Below are positions 1 through 5,664 of a stretch of 9,560 nucleotides of DNA, one piece after another. Both the position numbers and the translations under genes were made by a program. Under the pieces are notes generated by a model. That model did no database searches, had not been told where the DNA came from, and saw only the letters and a program-made list of their open reading frames with translations. The stretch is from contig JAKAVU010000099.1 in NCBI GenBank assembly GCA_021817185.1, positions 1 to 9,560 of the forward strand. The letters are read 5' to 3'. Each line of letters begins with the position of its first letter. Position 1 is the first letter of the stretch. This stretch comes from a bacterium (GTDB lineage: Bacteria; Chloroflexota; Dormibacteria; UBA8260; Bog-877).

Positions 1-135
1 CACGGGGCGCTGCTGCATGGTCTTAGCTACATTCGCACCGGGTGGCCAAACGGTTCACCCTCACGACCACCCGCCTCGGCCGACCCCGGACTCCTGGGAG
101 TGGCCTCGCCGCAATCGGTGGCATAGGATGCAGGG
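1..135. other. Non-coding leader upstream of glcD
   Basis: No convincing gene is seen here. Short open frames cross it, but they run into glcD in the wrong frame and resemble no family. The stretch is less uniformly GC-rich than the genes: the first 60 bases contain TTAGCTACATT. A small imperfect palindrome, ACTCCTGGGAGT, lies at 90-101. The last part holds the left arm of the inverted repeat described at 121-149. The promoter of the glycolate oxidase operon is probably here, unless transcription enters from beyond the left edge. Confidence 0.5.
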
Positions 136-149
136 GTGGCATCCTATGC
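121..149. promoter_or_regulatory. Perfect 11-bp inverted repeat enclosing the glcD start codon (candidate operator or mRNA hairpin)
   Basis: The left arm GCATAGGATGC (121-131) is the exact reverse complement of the right arm GCATCCTATGC (139-149). The 7-base spacer AGGGGTG contains the GTG start codon of glcD (136-138). The arms are 18 bp apart centre to centre, a spacing that suits a dimeric DNA-binding regulator. An 8-bp direct repeat, GGTGGCAT, occurs at 117-124 and again at 135-142 with the same 18-bp phase. A possible -10 box lies inside the left arm, so a protein bound here would block the promoter. If the RNA starts further upstream, the same bases would instead fold into a stable hairpin with the start codon in its loop. 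The symmetry is seen directly; the regulatory role is inferred. The protein that would bind is not encoded in the window. Confidence 0.6.
124..129 (+). promoter_or_regulatory. Possible -10 box for a leaderless glcD transcript
   Basis: TAGGAT fits the TANNNT pattern of sigma-70-type -10 elements. It ends six bases before the GTG start at 136, so transcription from it would begin at or next to the start codon and give a leaderless mRNA. No good -35 box is visible about 17 bp upstream (TGGCCT at 101-106 is poor). The AGGA within it (125-128) could equally serve as a ribosome binding site seven bases from the GTG. The two readings exclude each other, so confidence is low. Confidence 0.25.
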
Positions 150-1614
150 GCCGCCCAACGTTGGGGCGCTGGACCAGCTGGTCACAGCGCTCGGCGCGAT
201 CGTGGGTTCAGCCTGGGTGCTGACCCGGGCCGATGACCTGCGCACCTACGAGTGCGACGGCCTGACCGGCTGGCGCCAGCCGCCCCTGGCGGTGGCGCTG
301 CCGGCCACGACTCAGGAGGTAGCCCGGATCGTCCGCCTCTGCCACGAGCTCGCGATCCCCTTTGTCCCCAGGGGCAGCGGCACCGGCCTCTCCGGCGGAG
401 CGCTCCCCCATCCCGAAGGGATCGTGATCGGCTTGAGCCGGATGCGCTCCATTCTTGAGGTGGACGTGGACAACGAGCGGGTGGTGGTCCAGCCCGGCGT
501 CCTCAATCTCGACGTCACCCGGGCGGTGGAGGACAAGGGCTATTTCTACGCACCCGACCCCTCCAGCCAGCGGGTCTGCTCCATCGGCGGCAATGTCGCC
601 GAGAACTCCGGAGGCGCCCACTGCCTGAAGTACGGGTTCACCACCAACCACGTCCTGGCGGCGACCCTGGTCCTCTCCGACGGGCGCATCGCGCATCTGG
701 GCTCGCCCTGTGTGGACGCGCCCGGGCTGGATCTTCTGGGGGTGGTGATCGGCAGCGAGGGCACCCTCGGGATCGTGACCGAGGTCACCCTCAGACTGCT
801 GCCCAAGCCGGAATGGGTGGAGACGCTGCTGGCGGCGTTCCCCTCCACAGATGCGGCCGGCCAGGCGGTGGCCGCCATCATCGCCCACGGGGTGGTCCCC
901 GCCGCCATGGAGATGATGGACCGGGCCACCATCGCGGCCGTGGAGAGCACCATGCACGCCGGCTACCCCGATTGCGGCGCCGCGCTATTGGTGGAGCTCG
1001 ACGGCCCTGCGGCGGACTGCCGGTCGCTCTTTCAGGCGGTGGCGGATCTCTGCCGCGCGGCGGGGGCCACCGAGGTGCGGGTGGCCCGGGACGAGGCGGA
1101 GCGGGCGCTGCTCTGGAAGGGACGTAGAGGCGCCTTCTCCGCCATGGGACGGGTGAGCCCCGACTACTACGTCCAGGACGGCGTGGTGCCCCGCTCGCAC
1201 CTGGCCGAGGTGCTGGCCGGGATCCGGGATCTGGAGCAGCGCCATGGACTGCGCGTCGCCAATGTCTTCCACGCCGGGGACGGCAACCTCCATCCCCTCA
1301 TCCTCTATGACCGCCGTGCACCCGGGGGACCGGAGCGGGCTCGAGAGCTCGCCGAGGACATCCTCGGCCTCTGCCTTGACGCCGGCGGCTCGCTGACCGG
1401 TGAACACGGGGTGGGACGCGACAAGATGTGCCAGATGCCCCGGCTGTTCTCGGTCGCCGATCAGGAGGTCATGGTGCGAGTCAGGTCGGCCTTCGACCCT
1501 GACCATCTGTCCAACCCTGACAAGGTGCTGCCCACCCCGCGCCTCTGCGGTGAGCACCCGGGCATCTACCGGCCGCACCCGGCCGAGCTCGCCGGTCTGG
1601 CGGAGCGGGTGTGA
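136..1614 (+). CDS. glcD: Glycolate oxidase FAD-binding subunit GlcD
   Basis: FAD-dependent subunit that oxidises glycolate (2-hydroxy acids) to glyoxylate, acting with GlcE and GlcF at the cytoplasmic membrane. The protein has 492 residues, normal for GlcD. The FAD-binding PCMH domain covers about residues 45-225: VPRGSGTGLSGG (78-88), PDPSS (140-144), GGNVAENSGGAHCLKYG (151-167) and GSEGTLGIVTE (207-217). The C-terminal FAD-linked oxidase domain follows, with FHAGDGNLHP (378-387) and GGSLTGEHGVGRDK (417-430), the usual substrate and flavin-site segments. The GTG at 136 is the only usable start: an in-frame TAG lies at 124-126, and the next in-frame GTG (202) would remove conserved N-terminal residues. 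glcE starts inside the stop codon. D-lactate dehydrogenase is a related family, but the glcE and glcF neighbours favour glycolate oxidase. Confidence 0.95.
   Translation: MASYAPPNVGALDQLVTALGAIVGSAWVLTRADDLRTYECDGLTGWRQPPLAVALPATTQEVARIVRLCHELAIPFVPRGSGTGLSGGALPHPEGIVIGLSRMRSILEVDVDNERVVVQPGVLNLDVTRAVEDKGYFYAPDPSSQRVCSIGGNVAENSGGAHCLKYGFTTNHVLAATLVLSDGRIAHLGSPCVDAPGLDLLGVVIGSEGTLGIVTEVTLRLLPKPEWVETLLAAFPSTDAAGQAVAAIIAHGVVPAAMEMMDRATIAAVESTMHAGYPDCGAALLVELDGPAADCRSLFQAVADLCRAAGATEVRVARDEAERALLWKGRRGAFSAMGRVSPDYYVQDGVVPRSHLAEVLAGIRDLEQRHGLRVANVFHAGDGNLHPLILYDRRAPGGPERARELAEDILGLCLDAGGSLTGEHGVGRDKMCQMPRLFSVADQEVMVRVRSAFDPDHLSNPDKVLPTPRLCGEHPGIYRPHPAELAGLAERV
1602..1605 (+). promoter_or_regulatory. 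Ribosome binding site for glcE inside the glcD end
   Basis: GGAG lies five bases before the GTG start of glcE at 1611, within the last codons of glcD. Together with the GTGA overlap it supports this start and translational coupling of the two subunits. Confidence 0.55.
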
Positions 1615-2885
1615 GAGGACCGCGGGCGAGCGAGCTGGCCCAGCTGGTGGGAGGAGGCCTTGAGGTCGTCGAGGCGGCGCCGGGGTCCGGCCTGCCACCT
1701 GGGCTGCCGATCGCGCAACCCCAAAGTGAGGAGCAGGTGTCAGAGCTGCTGCGGTTGGCTTCCCAGCGGCGCTGGCGGGTTGACCTCCGCGGTGGGGGAA
1801 CGCAGCCGCAGTGGGGGCCGCTGGGCGAGCCTGGCGATCTGGTCCTGGCCACCACGGCACTGAACCAGCTCGTGGAGCACGAGCCGGGGGACCTCATCTG
1901 CGTCGCCCAGGCGGGAATGCGTCTCAGCGACCTTCAGGAGCGGATCTCCAGGACCCCCGGCTACCGGCAGCGGCTGATGCTCGACCCTCCCGGCGGCGAT
2001 GGCGCGACCCTGGGGGGACTGGTCGCCACCCGCGCCTCTGGCCCCTTGCGCACCCGCTACGGCCATATGCGCGATCTCCTGCTGGGAGCCCGCTTCGTGC
2101 TCGCCGACGGGACCATCGCCAAGACCGGCGGCAAGGTGGTGAAGAACGTGGCGGGATACGATCTCGACAAACTCCTGGTGGGGTCCCTGGGCACCCTGGC
2201 GGTGGTGGTGCAGGTGGCGCTGCGGCTCCACCCCCAGGCGGAGGCGCGAGCGTCGGTACTGCTGGAGGACGTTGACGCCGGGACGGCGGCTCAGTTCCTG
2301 GTGTCCCTCCGGACGGCCCCGGTCGTCCCCAGCATCGTCGAGGTGATCTGGCCCGACGGAGTGGTGCTGGTCCAGATCGACAGCACCGCCGAGGGGGCGG
2401 CCCGCCAGGCGGAGGTGGCGGCGGGCCTCAACCCCCGGGCACGGATCCTCGACCTGGCCGAGGCGAGCTACTGGGAGGAGCTGCTGCGCAGCCGACCGTG
2501 GGAACGCCCCGGAGCGGTGCTCGGGGTCTCGGTGCCGCTCACCGCGACCCGGGCGCTGCTGGAGTTCGTGGAGGACCAGGGGGCGCTGGGGGAGGCGGTC
2601 GCTCTCTCCCTGCGCGGCACGATCGGCGCCGGCGAGTTGAGGATCTCCTCCCAGGTCGCCACGCTGGAGCTGGTCCGGGAGACGCTCGAGGGCTGGGGAG
2701 GGCACACGGAGATCCATCGGGCCCCGGATGAACTGCGCGGGCTGGGATCGTCGCCTCGCGACCCGGTCGCCCAGGACCTCATCCGCCGGGTGAAGCGGGC
2801 GCTGGATCCCGATGACATCCTCGAACCCGGTCGGATCTCACGCACCGAGCCAACCTCGGTCGCGGTGGTCGGCACCCGTGGCTGA
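1611..2885 (+). CDS. glcE: Glycolate oxidase FAD-binding subunit GlcE
   Basis: Second flavoprotein-like subunit of glycolate oxidase, needed with GlcD and GlcF for activity. The 424-residue protein carries an FAD-binding PCMH domain in about its first 210 residues: a glycine-rich GGGTQPQWG (61-69), LDPPGGDGATLGGLVAT (124-140) and GGKVVKNVAGYDLDKLLVGS (173-192), the last being typical of GlcE. The middle (about 215-370) is the poorly conserved cap region. The end has RVKRALDPDDILEPGRI (393-409), matching the family's terminal 'DP..ILNPGR' motif with Glu in place of the usual Asn. It is longer than the roughly 350 residues of E. coli GlcE; the N-terminus and an extra tail after PGRI account for part of the difference. 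The GTG start shares four bases (GTGA) with the glcD stop and has a GGAG ribosome site, so coupled translation and a 1:1 ratio with GlcD are likely. Confidence 0.92.
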   Translation: MRGPRASELAQLVGGGLEVVEAAPGSGLPPGLPIAQPQSEEQVSELLRLASQRRWRVDLRGGGTQPQWGPLGEPGDLVLATTALNQLVEHEPGDLICVAQAGMRLSDLQERISRTPGYRQRLMLDPPGGDGATLGGLVATRASGPLRTRYGHMRDLLLGARFVLADGTIAKTGGKVVKNVAGYDLDKLLVGSLGTLAVVVQVALRLHPQAEARASVLLEDVDAGTAAQFLVSLRTAPVVPSIVEVIWPDGVVLVQIDSTAEGAARQAEVAAGLNPRARILDLAEASYWEELLRSRPWERPGAVLGVSVPLTATRALLEFVEDQGALGEAVALSLRGTIGAGELRISSQVATLELVRETLEGWGGHTEIHRAPDELRGLGSSPRDPVAQDLIRRVKRALDPDDILEPGRISRTEPTSVAVVGTRG

Positions 2886-4230
2886 GTCCCTCCCCCCGGC
2901 CCCCGAGACGGGTCCGGTCGTGGTCCCGGCCTTCGACGACCACGACCCTCCCGATCCCGCGCTGCTCTCCGACTGCGTGCATTGCGGATTCTGCCTGCCC
3001 GCCTGTCCCACGTATGCGCTGTGGGGGGAGGAGATGGATTCGCCCCGGGGCCGGATCCTCTTGATGGACCTGGCGCGCGGCGGAGAACGCCCGATGGGAC
3101 CGGAGATGGTTGCGCACTGGGATTCCTGCCTGGGATGTCTCGCCTGTGTGCCCGCCTGCCCATCGGGGGTCGCCTACGATCGACTCCTGGAGCAGACCCG
3201 CCAGCAGGTGGAGCGGCGCTACCCCCGTCGCCGGCGGGAGCGGCTCTGGCGCTGGGCGCTGTTCGCAGTCCTCCCCCATCCCACCCGCCTGCGCCTGCTC
3301 AACTCCCTGCTGTGGGCGGCGGATCGCCTCAGCGGTCCCAATCTCGACCCACGAGCACTGGCGCCCACCCGTGAGCTCGCGGCCGCGGCCCGGCTGGCGC
3401 CCCGGGGGAGCCTCAGAAGCTCCTGGGCCAGGCTGCCCCGGCCCCAGCGGCCCACCCACGGACGTCCTGCCCGGCTTCGGGTGGCGGTCCTGGCCGGGTG
3501 CGTCCAGAGGGTTGTAGAGGCGCAGACCAACGTGGCCACCGCCGAGGTGTTGGCCGCCTACGGGGCCGAGGTCAGGATCCCACCCCAGCAGGGCTGCTGC
3601 GGCGCGCTCGAGCTCCACGCCGGGCGCCAGGAGTCGGCCCTGCGCCGCGCGCGGGCGTTCGTCGCCACCTTCGAGGACCCCGCCGTGGACCGGATCGCCG
3701 TCAATGCCGCGGGCTGCGGCGCCATGCTCCGCGAGCTGGGGCGGCTGCTGGAGGATGACCACGAGTGGGCGGCGCGCGCCCGGGCGGTTGCCGCCAAGGT
3801 CAGGGATGTGACCGAAATCCTCGACGAGCTCGGCCCCCCCGACGACCTGCACCCACTGCCGCTGCGGGTCGCCTACCACGATGCCTGCCATCTCGCTCAC
3901 GCCCAGGGCATCAGGGCCGCGCCCCGCCGGGTGCTGCAGGCGATCCCTGAGCTGCGGCTGCTGGAGATACCGGAGGGTGACCTCTGCTGCGGCAGCGCCG
4001 GGGTGTACAACCTGACCCAGCCCGCGGCGGCCCATGATCTGGGGCTGCGCAAGGCAGCCAACGTCACCGCCGTTGCTCCCGATTGCGTGGTGGCGGGCAA
4101 CCCGGGGTGCCTGCTGCAGATTCGGGCCGCGCTGGCGGAGCAGGGCAGCGCGGTACCCGCGCTGCATCCCGTCGAGCTGGTTTCCGCCTCTCTTCGGGGC
4201 CGCGGCGCGGCCGTGACCGGCGGCGGTTGA
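2878..4230 (+). CDS. glcF: Glycolate oxidase iron-sulfur subunit GlcF
   Basis: Electron-transfer subunit that takes electrons from the flavin subunits towards the quinone pool. With the GTG start at 2878 it has 450 residues. Two 4Fe-4S motifs sit near the N-terminus: Cys33-x2-Cys36-x2-Cys39-x3-Cys43-Pro and Cys84-x2-Cys87-x2-Cys90-x3-Cys94-Pro. Two cysteine-rich CCG domains follow: Cys208, CCG 240-242 and GC at 280; then Cys337, CCG 370-372 and NPGC at 408-411. All expected cluster ligands are present. I chose GTG 2878 because it overlaps the glcE stop by only 8 bp and leaves about 32 residues before the first cluster. An in-frame ATG at 2812 would add 22 residues and a 74-bp overlap, and a GTG at 2920 is also possible; none has a strong ribosome site. 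Last gene of the operon, facing a convergent gene. Confidence 0.93.
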   Translation: MAESLPPAPETGPVVVPAFDDHDPPDPALLSDCVHCGFCLPACPTYALWGEEMDSPRGRILLMDLARGGERPMGPEMVAHWDSCLGCLACVPACPSGVAYDRLLEQTRQQVERRYPRRRRERLWRWALFAVLPHPTRLRLLNSLLWAADRLSGPNLDPRALAPTRELAAAARLAPRGSLRSSWARLPRPQRPTHGRPARLRVAVLAGCVQRVVEAQTNVATAEVLAAYGAEVRIPPQQGCCGALELHAGRQESALRRARAFVATFEDPAVDRIAVNAAGCGAMLRELGRLLEDDHEWAARARAVAAKVRDVTEILDELGPPDDLHPLPLRVAYHDACHLAHAQGIRAAPRRVLQAIPELRLLEIPEGDLCCGSAGVYNLTQPAAAHDLGLRKAANVTAVAPDCVVAGNPGCLLQIRAALAEQGSAVPALHPVELVSASLRGRGAAVTGGG

Positions 4231-4386
4231 CCCAGCGACGCTGGCGGTGGTGGCCCGGGCTCCCGACTGACCGGCAAGCGCGGCCGGTTCTGGAGCGGGA
4301 CCGGGCTCCGGCAGGTCGGCGGGGCCGGCCCTGACCTGAGGCAGCGACCGCCCGCGGGTCACGCGGAGGCGATGAGACGGTCTAGA
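4231..4386. terminator. Cluster of GC-rich stem-loops between convergent operons, possible two-way terminator
   Basis: This 156-bp gap separates the ends of glcF and the minus-strand kinase gene. It has several short inverted repeats. CCAGCG/CGCTGG (4232-4244) sits just after the glcF stop. ACCGG/CCGGT spans 4270-4288. CTGGAGC/GCTCCGG spans 4290-4311 with one G-T pair. The strongest is CAGGTC/GACCTG at 4312-4338, extended inward by G-C pairs to about ten base pairs with one bulge. None is followed by a T-run on either strand, so a classic intrinsic terminator is not shown. Position and lack of coding suggest transcription ends here from both sides. Confidence 0.4.
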
Positions 4387-5271
4387 TCAGGCCGCAGCCA
4401 CGCACACCAGGAGCGCCTTCGGCAGCACCCTCGCCTCCATCACCGAGGCGGGCGCCAGGGGCTCGCCGTCGGCCTCGCGCGGGCGGGGTAGGTCGGTGAC
4501 TATCTGGATCTCTCGGCCCACCAGCGACTCCAGCCCCATGCCGCCGGGATGTCGCACACCCACCCTCCACCCGATCCTGGCCAGGTCCAGGGGACGCCGG
4601 GAGGCAATCAGGATCACGTCTAGCTGGCCATCGTCGGCGGCGGCGGCCGGCAGTAGCGTCAGCCCCCCGGGCAGGGTGCCCACGTTGGCAACCAGGACAG
4701 ACCGGGCGCGGCGCAGCAGCGGAGCCCCGCCGTCCACGCTGAGCTCGACCGTGAAGCCCGCTTCGGGCAGGTGGCGCAAGACCGACGGGACGTAGGCCAA
4801 CCAGCCCAGTGCGCGCTTGGCCAGCCGGGGGGCGTCGGCCAGCATCTGAGCGTCCAGGCCCATCCCCGCCGCGACGCAGAAGCGGACCCCATCGACCTCG
4901 CCGAGGTCGATGGGGCGACGGGACCCCGTGATCGCCGTCCGAATCGCCGCGATCGGGTCCAGCGGCAGGCCCAGGTTGCGCGCCAGCAGGTTGCCGCTGC
5001 CCAGGGGCACCACCGCCAGGGCGACATCGGGGTGCATCGCCAGGGCGCGCACGGCGCTGGCGACCGTCCCATCGCCGCCGCACGCGAAGAGGACCTCGAC
5101 GCCCTCCCGGAGCACCCGTTGGAGTCCCTCCCGCTCGCCCCCGGCGGGATCGGTCTCGACGAAGACGGGAGCCGCCCAGCCCGCGTCCCACAGCAACTCC
5201 TGGAGGCGCGAGCGCAGTCCGAGGTGCTGAGGGACCCGCGCCGGGTTGATCAGAACCGCACTGGCGCTCAC
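4387..5271 (-). CDS. Diacylglycerol/lipid kinase family protein (YegS/BmrU type)
   Basis: Predicted soluble ATP-dependent lipid kinase, phosphorylating diacylglycerol or a related lipid such as a sphingoid or glycerolipid; the true substrate cannot be read from sequence. The 294-residue length is usual. The catalytic domain is in the N-terminal half: INPARV (8-13), where this family often has a small residue and Gly after NP; the phosphate-binding GGDGT (65-69); and PLGSGNLLARNLGLP (89-103). The C-terminal beta-sandwich part has the DDGQLDV segment (213-219) and DGEPL (268-272), both typical. Start is GTG with no strong ribosome site, 42 bp after the pterin dehydratase stop, so it is probably the last gene of the minus-strand operon and depends on read-through. 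It could act in phospholipid recycling; nothing ties it mechanistically to glucan breakdown. A 29-bp near-perfect palindrome lies inside the gene at 4887-4915. Confidence 0.88.
   Translation of the reverse strand: MSASAVLINPARVPQHLGLRSRLQELLWDAGWAAPVFVETDPAGGEREGLQRVLREGVEVLFACGGDGTVASAVRALAMHPDVALAVVPLGSGNLLARNLGLPLDPIAAIRTAITGSRRPIDLGEVDGVRFCVAAGMGLDAQMLADAPRLAKRALGWLAYVPSVLRHLPEAGFTVELSVDGGAPLLRRARSVLVANVGTLPGGLTLLPAAAADDGQLDVILIASRRPLDLARIGWRVGVRHPGGMGLESLVGREIQIVTDLPRPREADGEPLAPASVMEARVLPKALLVCVAAA
4887..4915. repeat. Intragenic palindrome with 14-bp perfect arms
   Basis: CCCCATCGACCTCG (4887-4900) and its exact reverse complement CGAGGTCGATGGGG (4902-4915) are separated by a single base. 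The palindrome lies in the lipid kinase gene and encodes IDLGEVDG (residues 121-128). The peptide is partly self-complementary at codon level: codons for Ile-Asp-Leu can be the reverse complement of codons for Glu-Val-Asp. This may explain the symmetry without any DNA function. Confidence 0.7.
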
Positions 5272-5313
5272 TCCCGGTGGCGGAGCCCCGGAGCGCGCGC
5301 CGCCTGCCGCCGC

Positions 5314-5664
5314 CTAGGCCCGGCCACCCGAGGAGGGCTCCAGCAGTCGATCAATCTTGGCGGCCATGATGAAGTCGTTGCGGGTCACTCCGCCCGCGGC
5401 GTGAGTGGTCAACTCCACCTCCAGGTACCCCCAGCCCAACCGCAGCTCCGGGTGGTGGCCCTCCCGCTCCGCCAGGAGCGCGATCCTGGTCGCCAGGCCG
5501 AATGCCTCGGCGAAGTCACTGGTGCGCTGGTGGCGCCGCAGGCCAGGTCCCGACCTGATCCAGGCGGGCGCCACCTGATCCATCAGCTGGGCGATATCGG
5601 CCTCGGGCAGGGGGGGCGTGCCGGGCGCGCAGGCCTGGCAACGCTCCCTGACCAGTCCGCTCAC
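5314..5664 (-). CDS. Pterin-4a-carbinolamine dehydratase (4a-hydroxytetrahydrobiopterin dehydratase)
   Basis: Small cytoplasmic enzyme that dehydrates 4a-hydroxytetrahydropterin, normally recycling the pterin cofactor of aromatic amino acid hydroxylases. The 116-residue protein is the usual size. The active-site signature is intact: Glu-Gly-His70-His71-Pro, then Tyr80, His88 and Asp97 at the expected spacing. The N-terminal CQACAPGTPPL segment (9-19) is also commonly seen in this family. Start is a GTG whose first bases form GTGA with the stop of the upstream gene (4-bp overlap); a weak GGAA lies six bases before it. No hydroxylase is encoded in the window, so the partner is unknown. Members in bacteria without such hydroxylases have been proposed to act in other pterin pathways. 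The gene would be called phhB in Pseudomonas, but I leave the symbol blank because the context differs. Confidence 0.92.
   Translation of the reverse strand: MSGLVRERCQACAPGTPPLPEADIAQLMDQVAPAWIRSGPGLRRHQRTSDFAEAFGLATRIALLAEREGHHPELRLGWGYLEVELTTHAAGGVTRNDFIMAAKIDRLLEPSSGGRA

Noticed and set aside
1..60. tRNA-like GGTTCA near the left edge
   Set aside because: No acceptor or anticodon stem can be drawn around it; it is only a short chance match to a T-loop.
17..236. Two short plus-strand open frames upstream of and overlapping the glcD start
   Set aside because: They run into glcD out of frame, are Trp/Arg/Pro-rich, match no family and have no convincing ribosome site.
208..957. Minus-strand open frame opposite glcD
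   Set aside because: Shadow of glcD, with His/Gly/Arg-rich translation and no recognisable domain.
2812..2880. ATG at 2812 as the glcF start
   Set aside because: It would overlap glcE by 74 bp and add a 22-residue low-complexity extension that does not look conserved; GTG 2878 gives a short overlap. Not fully excluded.
2779..4362. Long minus-strand open frame (527 codons) opposite glcF
   Set aside because: It lies opposite a clear GlcF with all cluster cysteines; its translation is Gly/Arg/Pro/Ala-rich with no domain. Very high GC removes stop codons from antisense frames.
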